Shown: positions 40,277-49,133, counted from the first letter of the stretch. The stretch: DNA of 64,000 bases from JAJYVT01 sp035534455 (GCA_035534455.1 DATLRV010000049.1:1-64000); one strand, 5' to 3'. Notes: a model not told the origin generated them from the letters alone. Numbers and translations are program-made.

Positions 40277-41383
40277 ATGGCTGCGCGAGCCGCAAGCACC
40301 GTCGTCGTCAAGGTCGGGTCCTCCACCATCACGACCGCGCACGGCGAGATCGACACCGAGGTGGTCGGCCGCCTCTCCCGGGAGGTCGCCGCACGCACGC
40401 GGGCGGGTGACCGCATCGTGCTCGTGACCTCAGGCGCCATCGCGTGCGGGTGGGCGGCGCTCGGGCGACCAGGACCGCGCCCGTCGGATCTGGCGGTGCT
40501 CCAGGCGGTGTCGGCCGTCGGTCAGCAGCGCCTCATGCGCGCGTGGCAGGACGGGCTGGCGGCCACAGGGTTGCTCGCCGGCCAGGTGCTGCTCGCGCCG
40601 CTCGACTTCGGCAACCGTCGCCAGTACCTGCACGCGCGCGCAACGCTCCAACACCTGTGGCACCTCGGGGTCGTGCCCGTGGTGAACGAGAACGACGCGG
40701 TTGCCGACGACGAGATCCGCTACGGCGACAACGACCGCCTCGCCGCGCTCGTCGCGCACCTGTGCCGCGCGGACCTGCTCGTCCTGCTCACCGACACGCC
40801 CGGGCTCTTGAGCGTCGATCCCCGGATCGGCGGGTCGGGCTCTCTCATCGAAGAGGTCATGGAGATCGACCAACGCCTCATGGACGTGGCCGGGGGACCG
40901 GGTGCCGTGGGGAGCGGGGGGATGGCCTCGAAGCTCGCAGCGGCGCGCATGGCGAGCCGTTCCGGGGTCGGCACCGTCATCGCCGACGGCCGTCGCCCGG
41001 GCGTGGTCACCGCCGCGCTCGACGGGGTGCCCGGGGTGGGCACGACGGTCGCGGCGAGCGCGGAGCGGATGCCGGCTCGGAAACTCTGGATTGCCTATGC
41101 CATCGGCGCGTCTGGACAGCTCGTCGTCGACGACGGCGCCCGGCGGGCGCTCGTCGAGCGCGGCCGCTCGCTGCTGCCGGCCGGGGTGGTCGAGTGCCGC
41201 GGCCAATTCGACCCCGACGACGCGGTGGAGATCTCGGCGATCGACGGCGACGTCTTCGCCAAGGGCATCGTGCGCTACTCGTCAGCCCGGGCGCCCGAGT
41301 GGGTGCGGCGACGAAGCGAAGAGCTCCCTGAGGACCTCTCACCGGTGGCCGTCCACCGGGACGACCTCGTCGTCCTGACCTGA
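40277..41383 (+). CDS. proB: Glutamate 5-kinase with PUA domain
   Basis: The 368-aa enzyme phosphorylates glutamate as the first step of proline synthesis. The amino-acid kinase domain shows STVVVKVGSSTIT, VLVTSGAIACGW, VVPVVNENDAVADDEI, GDNDRLAALVAHLC and GSGGMASKLAAARMAS. A C-terminal PUA domain (about residues 275-365: KLWIAYAIGASGQLVVDDGA) is present as in many ProB proteins. Feedback by proline is expected for the family. It is followed by a strong hairpin and then proA on a separate promoter. Confidence 0.96.
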   Translation: MAARAASTVVVKVGSSTITTAHGEIDTEVVGRLSREVAARTRAGDRIVLVTSGAIACGWAALGRPGPRPSDLAVLQAVSAVGQQRLMRAWQDGLAATGLLAGQVLLAPLDFGNRRQYLHARATLQHLWHLGVVPVVNENDAVADDEIRYGDNDRLAALVAHLCRADLLVLLTDTPGLLSVDPRIGGSGSLIEEVMEIDQRLMDVAGGPGAVGSGGMASKLAAARMASRSGVGTVIADGRRPGVVTAALDGVPGVGTTVAASAERMPARKLWIAYAIGASGQLVVDDGARRALVERGRSLLPAGVVECRGQFDPDDAVEISAIDGDVFAKGIVRYSSARAPEWVRRRSEELPEDLSPVAVHRDDLVVLT

Positions 41384-41393
41384 CCTCGGGAGA

Positions 41394-41424
41394 CGCCGAC
41401 GGCGCGGTGCGCGCCCCGTCGGCG
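41394..41424 (+). terminator. Strong hairpin after proB
   Basis: The outer stem CGCCGAC/GTCGGCG (41394-41400, 41418-41424) and the inner stem GGCGCG/CGCGCC (41401-41406, 41410-41415) enclose a 3-nt loop with a CC bulge, 11 nt after the proB stop. The lack of a U-tract is normal for actinobacterial terminators. It separates proB from proA. Confidence 0.55.
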
Positions 41425-41473
41425 CGCCGCATGGTGGCAGCCGCCGACGCCGGGATCGACCGCGGGTCGCCGG

Positions 41474-41479
41474 TAGGCT
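41474..41479 (+). promoter_or_regulatory. -10 box TAGGCT, leaderless proA
   Basis: TAGGCT ends 6 nt before the proA ATG (41486), with no Shine-Dalgarno. Confidence 0.55.
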
Positions 41480-41485
41480 GTCGCA

Positions 41486-42733
41486 ATGGGTGGCACCGAG
41501 CTCGAGGGACTTGCCCGGCGGGTGCGCGCGGCTTCGCGCGAGGTGGCCCGTGCCTCTTCTTCGGTCCGTGACGACGCGCTGCGCGCTGCGGCCGACCTGC
41601 TGGTGAACGACCCCTCGGGAGTCCTCGAGGCAAACCGGGCCGACGTCGCTCGTGCCGAGCGTGAGGGTCTCGGGTCGGCGGCCCTCGACCGTCTCGGCCT
41701 GACCGGGGAACGGGTCACCCAGATGGCGGAGGGCCTTCGAGCGGTCGCTGCACTGCCCGACCCCGTCGGCGAGGTGGTCGACGGGTGGGTCCGGCCGAAC
41801 GGGCTACGCGTCGAGCGGGTCCGGGTCCCGCTCGGGGTCGTCGGCGTCATCTACGAGAACCGTCCCAACGTGACGAGCGACGCCGCGGGCCTGTGCGTGA
41901 AGGCGGGGAACGCCGCCTTTCTCCGGGGCTCGTCCTCGGCGCGCACATCCAACATGGCCGTGGTCGCGGTCCTCCGCCGGGCGCTCGCGAAGGTCGGATT
42001 GCCGGAGGACGCGATCGCGCTCGTCGAGGACACGAGCCACGAGACCGCCGTCGCCTTCATGCGCCTTCGCGGTCTGGTCGACTGCCTCGTTCCGCGGGGC
42101 GGAAAGGCCCTGATTGCCTCCCTGCTCGAGCACGCCACGGTGCCCTACGTGCTCGACGGCGACGGGAACTGCCACGTCTACGTGGACGCCGCGGCGGATC
42201 TCGACATGGCCGAGTCGATCGTGGTCAATGCGAAGACCCAGCGCCCCGGGGTCTGCAACGCCGCCGAAACGCTCCTCGTGCACGCCGATGTCGCCCCCGG
42301 ACTGCTCGCTCGCCTTCGGACGTCTCTCTCAGAGGTGGAGCTCGTCGCCGACGAGCGGGCACGGGTGCACCTCCCTGGCGCGGCCGCAGCGACCGAGCAG
42401 GACTTCGCGACCGAGTTCCTTGCGATGAAGCTTGCCGTCGGCGTGGTCGACGACCTCGGCGGGGCGATCGACCACATCGCGCGGTTCGGATCCGGACACT
42501 CAGAGGCGATCGTCACGCGCGACCTCGTGGCGGCGGACAGGTTCGTCCGCGAGGTGGACGCCGCGGCGGTGCTCGTCAACGCCTCCACGCGCTTCGTCGA
42601 CGGCGGGGAGCTCGGCCTCGGCGCCGAAGTCGGCATCTCGACCCAGAAGCTGCACGCGCGCGGGCCGATGGGACCGCGCGAGCTCACCTGCATGAAGTGG
42701 GTGGTGCGCGGGGAAGGACACGTCCGCCGGTGA
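41486..42733 (+). CDS. proA: Glutamate-5-semialdehyde dehydrogenase (gamma-glutamyl phosphate reductase)
   Basis: The 415-aa enzyme reduces gamma-glutamyl phosphate with NADPH in proline synthesis. Signatures are VPLGVVGVIYENRPNVTSDA, VKAGNAAFLRGSSSA, the catalytic Cys in AKTQRPGVCNAAETLL, FGSGHSEAIVT and the C-terminal NASTRFVDGGELGLGAEVGI and GPMGPRELTCMKWV. It overlaps the MoxR gene by 4 nt (GTGA), so these are co-translated although functionally unrelated. Confidence 0.97.
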   Translation: MGGTELEGLARRVRAASREVARASSSVRDDALRAAADLLVNDPSGVLEANRADVARAEREGLGSAALDRLGLTGERVTQMAEGLRAVAALPDPVGEVVDGWVRPNGLRVERVRVPLGVVGVIYENRPNVTSDAAGLCVKAGNAAFLRGSSSARTSNMAVVAVLRRALAKVGLPEDAIALVEDTSHETAVAFMRLRGLVDCLVPRGGKALIASLLEHATVPYVLDGDGNCHVYVDAAADLDMAESIVVNAKTQRPGVCNAAETLLVHADVAPGLLARLRTSLSEVELVADERARVHLPGAAAATEQDFATEFLAMKLAVGVVDDLGGAIDHIARFGSGHSEAIVTRDLVAADRFVREVDAAAVLVNASTRFVDGGELGLGAEVGISTQKLHARGPMGPRELTCMKWVVRGEGHVRR

Positions 42734-43635
42734 CCGGCACCGAGAGCACCGGCGCCGGCACGCCCGGCGGCGCCCGCTTCGAGTCGATCGACGAGGTGCG
42801 GGACGGGCTCGCCGCAGTCGGCTACGTCGCCGACGAACGCATCGCCGGGGTGGTGTACCTCGCCGACCGGCTCGAGAAGCCGGTGCTCGTCGAGGGGCCC
42901 GCGGGGACCGGCAAGACCCAGCTCGCCAAGTCGGTCGCCGAGATGGCCGGGAGCCGGCTCATCCGGCTGCAGTGCTACGAGGGACTCGACGAGGCGAAGG
43001 CCCTCTACGAGTGGAACTACCGAAAGCAACTGCTCAGGATCCAGGCGGAGCAGTCGGCGTCCTCGTGGGAGGAGCTCGAGGCGGACATCTTCTCGGAGGC
43101 GTTCCTCCTCACGCGCCCGTTGCTCGAGGCCATCCGCAGCGACGAGCCGGTAGTGCTGCTCGTCGACGAGATCGACCGGGTCGAGCTCGAGACCGAGGCG
43201 CTCCTGCTCGAGGTGCTCTCGGAGTACCAGGTGTCGATCCCCGAGCTCGGCACCGTCGAGGCACGGCAGATCCCGATGGTGTTCCTCACGTCCAACAACA
43301 CCCGCGAGCTGTCCGAGGCGCTCAAGCGCCGGTGCCTGTACCTCCACGTCGACTACCCGGATCTCGCGCGCGAGCGGGAGATCGTGCGCAGTCGGGTTCC
43401 CGGCATCTCCGAGGAGCTGGCGGACCAGGTCGCACGGATCGTGCGCTCGCTGCGCTCGCTCGAGCTGCGCAAGCCGCCCTCGGTCGCCGAGACCCTCGAC
43501 TGGGCACGCACCCTCGTCGTCCTCGGGATCGAGTCGGTCGACGCCGCGGCCGCCAAGGACACGCTTCACGTGCTGCTCAAGTACCACCAGGACATCGAAC
43601 GCGCGGCGAAGGAGTTGCTCGCCGCCGATGCTTGA
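42730..43635 (+). CDS. MoxR-type AAA+ ATPase
   Basis: The 301-aa ATPase has Walker A VEGPAGTGKTQLAKSVAEMA, Walker B VVLLVDEIDRVELETEALLL, sensor 1 VFLTSNNTRELSEALKRRC (arginine finger region RRC) and a lid domain. It belongs to the MoxR branch that pairs with VWA-domain proteins to insert metals or assemble enzymes (as CoxD with CoxE, or NorQ with NorD). The next gene encodes such a VWA protein and overlaps by 8 nt, so they form a working pair. No client enzyme gene (for example a molybdenum hydroxylase) is in the window. Confidence 0.92.
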   Translation: MTGTESTGAGTPGGARFESIDEVRDGLAAVGYVADERIAGVVYLADRLEKPVLVEGPAGTGKTQLAKSVAEMAGSRLIRLQCYEGLDEAKALYEWNYRKQLLRIQAEQSASSWEELEADIFSEAFLLTRPLLEAIRSDEPVVLLVDEIDRVELETEALLLEVLSEYQVSIPELGTVEARQIPMVFLTSNNTRELSEALKRRCLYLHVDYPDLAREREIVRSRVPGISEELADQVARIVRSLRSLELRKPPSVAETLDWARTLVVLGIESVDAAAAKDTLHVLLKYHQDIERAAKELLAADA

Positions 43636-45067
43636 CCTCCTCTCGGGGTTCGTCGGAGAGCTGCGCGCCGCCGGCCTCCCCGTCTCGCTGACCGAGCACC
43701 TGGACGCCGCCCGGGCGGTCCACCACGTGCCCATGGAGGACCGGGAGGCGCTCAAGGCGGCGCTCGGCGCGACGCTGGTGAAGTCCGGCGCGCACTGGGG
43801 CGCGTTCGAGACGGCGTTCGAGGTCTACTTCTCACCGAGATCGCCGGCACGCGCGCCGGGGGGCGAAGGGGGCGGCGAGGAGGATGCGCCCGCCCCTCCT
43901 TTCTCGTTCGACGAACGGGCTGCCGCTGCAGCGGGGACGCCGGGGGCAGGAGGCGGGACGGAGCCCATGAGCGCCGCAGAGCTCGCGGCGCTCCTGATGC
44001 GGGTCATGCGCCAGGGTGATCGCGGCCTCGGCGCCGCCGTGGCCCGCCACGCGGTGGACCGGTACGCGGCCATCGAGCCTGGCCGTCCCGTCGGCGGGAC
44101 GTACTACCTCTACCGGACGCTCCGCAACCTCGACCTCGACGGCCTCCTAGATCAGCTCCTGGCCGAGGCCGGCACCGACGAGGCACTGACCGCGCTCGAG
44201 TCCCGGTTGCTCGCCGACGAGTACCGGGCGCGCATCGCGGCGCTCCGCAAGGCCATCGAGGCGGAGATCCGCCGGAGGCTTGTGCTCGACCGGGGTGCGG
44301 CGGCCCTCGCGCGGTCGGTGCGCCGGGCCCTCCCCGAGGATGTCGACGTGATGCACGCCAACCGCGAGGAGCTCGCTGCGCTGCACCGGACCCTCCATCC
44401 GCTGTCGAGGAAGCTCGCCGTGCGGCTCGGGCGCAAGCGACGCCACCACCGGCGCGGCCCGCTCGACTTCCGCGCGACGATGCGCGCGTCCCTGTCGACC
44501 GGAGGAGTGCCGGTCGAACCGCGCTTTCGACACCCGAGACCGTCGAAGCCCGAGATCTTCGTCATCGCGGACATCTCCGGATCTGTCGCGTCGTTCGCCC
44601 GCTTCACGCTCGAGCTGGTCTACGCGATCAGCACCCAGTTCTCCAAAGTGCGCAGCTTCGTCTTCGTCGACGGCATCGACGAGGTGACGCAGGTGTTCGA
44701 GCAGGCAGACGACCCGGCGACGGCCGTCCGCCGCATCACGACCGACGCCGACGTCGTGTGGCTCGACGGCCACTCGGACTACGGCCATGCGTTCAGCGAG
44801 TTCGACCGCCGCTGGGGCGAGCAGGTCACCTCGCGCGCGACCGTGCTCGTTCTCGGCGACGCACGCAACAATTACCACGCGTCCGGTGCGTGGGTGCTCC
44901 GCGAGCTGCAGCGCCAGGCCCGTCACGTCTACTGGCTGAACCCCGAACCGCGCCAGTACTGGGGATCGGGGGACTCGATCGTCGACGAGTACGCGGTGCA
45001 CTGCGACGCGGTCGTCGAGTGCCGCACGCTTCGACAGCTGGAACGCTTCGTCACCGAGTTGGCCTGA
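43628..45067 (+). CDS. VWA-domain CoxE-like protein
   Basis: The 479-aa protein has an N-terminal helical region (LSGFVGELRAAGLPVSLTEH, about 1-70), an acidic/Pro-rich linker, a helical middle and a C-terminal VWA domain (about 300-475) with the MIDAS motif DISGS in VIADISGSVASFARF, further metal ligands around DGIDEVTQVF, and LGDARNNYHASGAWVL. This is the CoxE-like partner of MoxR ATPases. The pair acts as a chaperone machine on an unidentified enzyme or complex. A role in membrane or cofactor assembly is inference. Confidence 0.9.
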   Translation: MLDLLSGFVGELRAAGLPVSLTEHLDAARAVHHVPMEDREALKAALGATLVKSGAHWGAFETAFEVYFSPRSPARAPGGEGGGEEDAPAPPFSFDERAAAAAGTPGAGGGTEPMSAAELAALLMRVMRQGDRGLGAAVARHAVDRYAAIEPGRPVGGTYYLYRTLRNLDLDGLLDQLLAEAGTDEALTALESRLLADEYRARIAALRKAIEAEIRRRLVLDRGAAALARSVRRALPEDVDVMHANREELAALHRTLHPLSRKLAVRLGRKRRHHRRGPLDFRATMRASLSTGGVPVEPRFRHPRPSKPEIFVIADISGSVASFARFTLELVYAISTQFSKVRSFVFVDGIDEVTQVFEQADDPATAVRRITTDADVVWLDGHSDYGHAFSEFDRRWGEQVTSRATVLVLGDARNNYHASGAWVLRELQRQARHVYWLNPEPRQYWGSGDSIVDEYAVHCDAVVECRTLRQLERFVTELA

Positions 45068-45093
45068 CGCCGCGGACGAACGCGGGAGCCGGC

Positions 45094-45576
45094 TCAGAGC
45101 GCGCGAAGCACCGACTCCGCCGAGCTCACGTCCAGCCCCGGGGCGGCCTCCACGAAGATCGACGTGACGACGCCGTCGTCAAGAACCGCCGCGTAGCGGC
45201 GGGACCGCATACCCAGCCCGACGCCGCTGCCGTCCATCTCGAGCCCGACCGCGCGGGTGAATTCGCCGTTGCCGTCGGAGAGCATGTCGACGCGGCCGCC
45301 GGTGTCCCTGTCCCGGCCCCAGGCGCCCATCACGAAGGGGTCGTTCACGGACAGGCAGGCGATCGTGTCGACGCCCTTGGCCCGGATCTCGTCGGCCCTT
45401 AGCACGAAGCCCGGCAAGTGGTGGTCCGAACAGGTGGGGGTGAACGCCCCGGGAACCGCGAACACCACGACTCTGCCCTTGCCGAGGGCGTCGGACGAGC
45501 TGACTGCGTCCGGGCCCCCGTCGGTCATCCTCCACAACTTTACGTCGGGGATCTTGTCGCCGGGTTGGATCGCCAT
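45094..45576 (-). CDS. Prx5-type peroxiredoxin
   Basis: The 160-aa thioredoxin-fold peroxidase has the active-site motif VPGAFTPTCSDHHLPGF, where Cys of PTCS is the peroxidatic residue. The rest follows the Prx5/hybrid type: CLSVNDPFVMGAWGRD, MLSDGNGEFTRAVGLEMD and RSRRYAAVLDDGVV. No Grx domain is fused and no second (resolving) Cys is obvious near the C-terminus, so it probably works as a 1-Cys enzyme or with an external thiol. AAGGAG precedes the ATG at 45576. It is convergent with the MoxR-VWA unit. Confidence 0.93.
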   Translation of the reverse strand: MAIQPGDKIPDVKLWRMTDGGPDAVSSSDALGKGRVVVFAVPGAFTPTCSDHHLPGFVLRADEIRAKGVDTIACLSVNDPFVMGAWGRDRDTGGRVDMLSDGNGEFTRAVGLEMDGSGVGLGMRSRRYAAVLDDGVVTSIFVEAAPGLDVSSAESVLRAL

Positions 45577-45868
45577 GGGATGCTCCTTCGATGTTGCCGG
45601 TTGATGATGCAGGACTGGCCGTCTGCTCACTGCCACCGCGCGCGAGGACCGAGTCGCTCGAGACAGGTCGCCTCGATCACGGTGGCGTGCGGCCTTCGGT
45701 GCACGCCGACACTAGTGGTACCCGGCCGGGCCGGGGACGACCGCCGTACCTCACCCCACGGACCTCCGGAGCTGGACCGCGACGGCACCGGAGCCGCTCA
45801 ACGGGACTGCGCCCGGCAGATGCCGGGCGCAGTCCGCTGCCTCAGGGGGATCTCGGCGACGAGGGACC
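45577..45868. other. Intergenic region between peroxiredoxin and secreted repeat protein
   Basis: These 292 nt hold a strong hairpin at 45804-45835 and otherwise nothing I can identify. The peroxiredoxin promoter must lie near the 45577-45620 side, but no clear -10 box fits a leaderless start, consistent with its Shine-Dalgarno. Confidence 0.4.
45804..45835 (-). terminator. Perfect 14-bp hairpin after the secreted repeat gene
   Basis: GGACTGCGCCCGGC (45804-45817) and its exact complement (45822-45835) enclose the loop AGAT. It lies about 34 nt downstream of the secreted repeat protein's stop on the minus strand. It lacks a U-tract but is the most stable hairpin in the window. Confidence 0.7.
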
Positions 45869-47563
45869 TCAGCAGGCGTAGTCCCCGTCGAAAGGCAGGC
45901 CGTTGACGCTGTCGGTGTACTGCAGGAGCTGGATAGGACCCGAGGGCAAGATGTCCTTGTAGGCCAGGGCCGTTGTGCGCGCGTTCGTGCACTTGAAGCT
46001 CGGTGTCGGCCCTGTCCACCACGCGGGGAAGAGCGGGGCCGACGGGTTGTAGGTGCCCACGAGGTCGTTCCAGTGGGCGAGCGAGAAGTAGAAGCCGACT
46101 GTGTTGATGTTCTCGGCGTAGCGGAGCGCGTCGAACGCACCCACGACGACCGACCGGCTCGCAGACGTCGAGGGGCTCGACGAGAAGCCGATCTGCTCGA
46201 CGTCGAGCCACCAAGGCACGTCGACGCGGGTACCGAGGACGGTCTTGGCCTCCTGGTACGCCGAGATCGCGGCGCCGTAGCCGTAGTTGCAGGCCGCAGT
46301 TGTCGGCGCTGTGGCGTTCCCCGCGCACCCGGGCTCGGCTGTCGTCGACGTGCCGTAGGAGAGGAAGGTGTAGAGGTTGAGGCCACCCGCCGCCCATGTC
46401 ACCTCCTGGGCGAGACACTGGTTGACCGTGCCGTAGGACCAGCCGGCGACCTCGACCACGCCGATCTGGTGGGGGGCGGGCGGGAAGCCGCCGCACTGGT
46501 ACCGGGACACGTCGTAGCCGTAGCTGCCCGGCTGGAAGGAGGGAGGCCCGGGGTCGCCGTTGCCGATCCCGGTCGCGATGCCCACGATGGCGCCGGTGAT
46601 GTGCTCGGGCGTCGATCCCCAGTACACCGCCGACCCGAACGCCGTGACCTTGCCCCCGTCGCCGGCGAGCCAGTAGCCGTCGCCGTTGTAGAGCGACGCG
46701 ATGCCGACCACGGACTGGGTCACTCGCTGGCTACCGAGAGAACCGAAGAAGTGCCCGGCCGCGCCGCCGAAGGTGAACACGCCGCCGTCCGTGGCGACCA
46801 GCCAGTAGCCCGTTCCTGTGGGCATCGGCGCCATGCCGGTCACCGGCCGCGCCAGGACGTGACCGCCCATCGATCCCCAGAACGCCGCGTTGCCGAACGT
46901 GAAGATGCCGCCATCCGCGGCAACCAGCCAGTAGCCGCGCCCTGTGTGCGTCGGCGCCATCCCGACGACCGGCGAGACCAGCTTCACGCCGCCCTCGGAG
47001 CCGTAGAACCTCGCCGTGCCGAAGGTGAACACGCCGCCGTCGCCCGCAACGAGCCAGTAGCCGTGCCCTGTGGGCGTCGCGGCCATCCCCACGATGGGTG
47101 AGACGAGCTTCGCCGCACCTTCGGAGCCGTAGAAGCGGGCGTCCCCGAACGTGAAGACTCCACCGTCGCTCGCGACCTCCCAGTACCCGTGGCCTGTGGG
47201 CATCGCGGCCATGCCGACGATGGGCTCGTTCAGCGAATGACCGGACATGGACCCGTAGTTCGGCGCGCCTCCGAAGCTGTAGACGGCCCCTGTGGCCGCG
47301 TCGAGCCAATACGCGGTGTCCTGGACGGGGACCGCTGTGCCTGATGTTGCACCTGGCGTTGCGCCTGATGTCGAGCGGGATGTCGCCAACGGCGGTGTCG
47401 TGGAGCCGAGGGTCCCTGATGCGCCCGCCGCGGTGGCGCTCGCACCTGCGAAGATCAGCGCGACGCTCAGCGCCATCGAGGCGGCGAACGGGCGGGACGT
47501 CCGTCGGTGCGCGAATGCGCGACGGCACAAGGGCGTAAAAGGAAACTTGCCCAGGGGTCCCAT
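45869..47563 (-). CDS. Secreted protein with six GYWLVA-type repeats and a lysozyme-like C-terminal domain
   Basis: The 564-aa protein has a long signal peptide (cleavage probably near ATAAGASG), a Ser/Thr/Ala/Gly linker and then six repeats of about 42 residues (about 81-340). Each reads like GYWLVAxDGGVFTFGxAxFYGS, then a variable loop and PVVGMAxxPTG, probably blades of a beta-propeller. The C-terminal domain (about 345-564) has YGYDVSRYQCGGFPP, YTFLSYGTST, VPWWLDVEQIG and LLQYTDSVNGLPFDGDYAC, resembling GH25/DUF1906-type TIM-barrel glycosidases. Cell-wall cleavage or binding is likely but unproven. ATG 47563 follows TAGAAT by 9 nt. Thr codons in the PTG turns are ACA. Confidence 0.85.
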   Translation of the reverse strand: MGPLGKFPFTPLCRRAFAHRRTSRPFAASMALSVALIFAGASATAAGASGTLGSTTPPLATSRSTSGATPGATSGTAVPVQDTAYWLDAATGAVYSFGGAPNYGSMSGHSLNEPIVGMAAMPTGHGYWEVASDGGVFTFGDARFYGSEGAAKLVSPIVGMAATPTGHGYWLVAGDGGVFTFGTARFYGSEGGVKLVSPVVGMAPTHTGRGYWLVAADGGIFTFGNAAFWGSMGGHVLARPVTGMAPMPTGTGYWLVATDGGVFTFGGAAGHFFGSLGSQRVTQSVVGIASLYNGDGYWLAGDGGKVTAFGSAVYWGSTPEHITGAIVGIATGIGNGDPGPPSFQPGSYGYDVSRYQCGGFPPAPHQIGVVEVAGWSYGTVNQCLAQEVTWAAGGLNLYTFLSYGTSTTAEPGCAGNATAPTTAACNYGYGAAISAYQEAKTVLGTRVDVPWWLDVEQIGFSSSPSTSASRSVVVGAFDALRYAENINTVGFYFSLAHWNDLVGTYNPSAPLFPAWWTGPTPSFKCTNARTTALAYKDILPSGPIQLLQYTDSVNGLPFDGDYAC

Positions 47564-47572
47564 CCCGAGCAA

Positions 47573-47578
47573 ATTCTA
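47573..47578 (-). promoter_or_regulatory. -10 box TAGAAT, leaderless secreted repeat gene
   Basis: TAGAAT (complement of 47573-47578) ends 9 nt before ATG 47563. This favours ATG over the TTG at 47572 as the start. Confidence 0.55.
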
Positions 47579-47705
47579 ATGGCGCGCGGGTCGAAAGCAA
47601 GGATTGGACGGAAATGCGTACGCACGCAGGTCCCTTTGCGTAGCGCACCGGAATGGATCGCGCGACCGGATCGAGTGCGGCTCCGGCGACGATGACGGAT
47701 CCGCG

Positions 47706-49073
47706 TCAGGTACGCAGCAATTCCGCGACGCCGAATGCAAGATCGAGCGACTGGCGAGCGTTGAGTCGCGGATCGCACATCGTCGTGTAGCGCTGGTCGA
47801 GATCGTCCTCGCCGATGGCCTCGGCGCCACCGAGGCACTCGGTCACATCGTCGCCGGTGAGCTCGACGTGTACCCCGCCGGGCCAGGTCCCGAGGGCGCG
47901 GTGGACGCCGAACCACTCCCGCAGCTCGGCGACGATGTCGCTGAAGCGCCGGGTCTTGCGTCCGTTCTCGCTGGAGAACGTGTTGCCGTGCATGGGGTCG
48001 CACGCCCACACGACCGGATGACCCGCGGCGCGGACTGCCTCGATCAGCGGCGGGAGGGCGTCGGCGACCTTGTGCCTGCCCATGCGCGTGATCAGCGTGA
48101 GCCGGCCGGGGACCCTGAGGGGGTCGAGCCGTGTGCAGAGGGCGCGCACCTCGCCGGGGGTCGAGGTCGGACCCAGCTTGATCCCGACGGGGTTGATGAC
48201 GCCCGAGAGGAACTCGATGTGCGCGCCGTCGAGTTGGCGCGACCGCTCGCCCACCCACAAGAAGTGCCCGGACGTGTCGATCCAGTCCCCGGTGAGGGAG
48301 TCCCGGCGGGTGAGGGCCTCCTCGTAGTTCAAGATGAGCGCTTCGTGGCTGGTCCAGAAGTCGGTCTCGTGGAGGCCCTCTTCTGCGGAAAGGTCGATGC
48401 CGCAGGCAGCCATGAACCGGAGCGCCCGGTCGATCTCCGTCGCGAGCTGCTCGTAGTCGCGTCCCTGGGCGGACGTGGCCACGAACTCCTGGTTCCACCG
48501 GTGGACGTGGGAAAGGTCGGCGAAGCCGCCCTTGGTGAAGGCGCGGAGCAGGTTCAGCGTCGCCGCGGCCTGGTGGTAGGCGGAGACGAGGCGGGTGGCG
48601 TCGGGGCGCCGTGCGGCGGGGTCGAAGGCCTCGTCGTTGACCATGTGCCCCCGGAAGGCCTCGAGCTCGACGCCGCCGATCCGCTCGACCGCGGAGGTGC
48701 GCGGCTTGGCGAACTGGCCGGCGATGCGACCCACCTTCACCACGGGCACGCCGGCGGCGTAGGTGAGCGTGACCGCCATCTGGAGCATCACCTTCAACTT
48801 GTCCCTGATGGTGTCGGCGCTGAAGTCGCGGAAGGACTCCGCGCAGTCTCCCGCCTGGAGGAGGAAGGCCTCGCCGCGGGACACCTCGGCGAGCGCGGAG
48901 GTGAGTCGCCGGGCCTCACTCGCGATGACGAGTGGAGGGAGCCCCGCAAGCGTCGCCTCGGCGTCCTTCAGGGCATCGGCGTCCGGCCAGTCGGGCTGCT
49001 GGGCGGCCGGGCGCGACCGCCAGGAGGTCGTGCGCCAGACCCCGGGCAGGTCCTGTGGCCGAGTCACCGTCAT
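47706..49073 (-). CDS. aroG: Class II 3-deoxy-7-phosphoheptulonate (DAHP) synthase
   Basis: The 455-aa plant-type enzyme condenses erythrose-4-phosphate and PEP, the first shikimate-pathway step. Conserved blocks are LLQAGDCAESF, VVKVGRIAGQFAKPRTS, GHMVNDEAF, TSHEALILNYEEALTRRDS, LWVGERSRQLDGAHIEFLSG, TRMGRHKVADALPPL, WACDPMHGNTF and GGVHVELTGDDVTECLGG. Metal-binding Cys, His, Glu and Asp of the class II fold are all present. ATG 49073 follows a TACGCT box by 6 nt. A GTG at 49079 abuts the box. It is divergent from nadD across a 14-bp repeat. Confidence 0.96.
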   Translation of the reverse strand: MTVTRPQDLPGVWRTTSWRSRPAAQQPDWPDADALKDAEATLAGLPPLVIASEARRLTSALAEVSRGEAFLLQAGDCAESFRDFSADTIRDKLKVMLQMAVTLTYAAGVPVVKVGRIAGQFAKPRTSAVERIGGVELEAFRGHMVNDEAFDPAARRPDATRLVSAYHQAAATLNLLRAFTKGGFADLSHVHRWNQEFVATSAQGRDYEQLATEIDRALRFMAACGIDLSAEEGLHETDFWTSHEALILNYEEALTRRDSLTGDWIDTSGHFLWVGERSRQLDGAHIEFLSGVINPVGIKLGPTSTPGEVRALCTRLDPLRVPGRLTLITRMGRHKVADALPPLIEAVRAAGHPVVWACDPMHGNTFSSENGRKTRRFSDIVAELREWFGVHRALGTWPGGVHVELTGDDVTECLGGAEAIGEDDLDQRYTTMCDPRLNARQSLDLAFGVAELLRT

Positions 49074-49079
49074 GCCCAC

Positions 49080-49085
49080 AGCGTA
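49080..49085 (-). promoter_or_regulatory. -10 box TACGCT, leaderless DAHP synthase gene
   Basis: TACGCT (complement of 49080-49085) ends 6 nt before ATG 49073, with no Shine-Dalgarno. Confidence 0.5.
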
Positions 49086-49097
49086 CGGCCTGGGGGA

Positions 49098-49133
49098 GGG
49101 GCGACTCTGCCGGGGCGACTCTGCCGGGGCGAC
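49098..49133. repeat. 14-bp tandem repeat between divergent aroG and nadD promoters
   Basis: GGGGCGACTCTGCC occurs at 49098-49111 and 49112-49125, followed by a partial copy GGGGCGAC (49126-49133). The array sits between the -10 boxes at 49080 and 49165. It is the third case in this window of a 13-15 bp tandem repeat placed in a promoter region. Confidence 0.8.

Noticed and set aside
39979..40410. Open frame across the obgE-proB gap
   Set aside because: It crosses the tandem repeat and runs out of frame into proB. There is no promoter or Shine-Dalgarno and its second half is clearly a shadow of proB.
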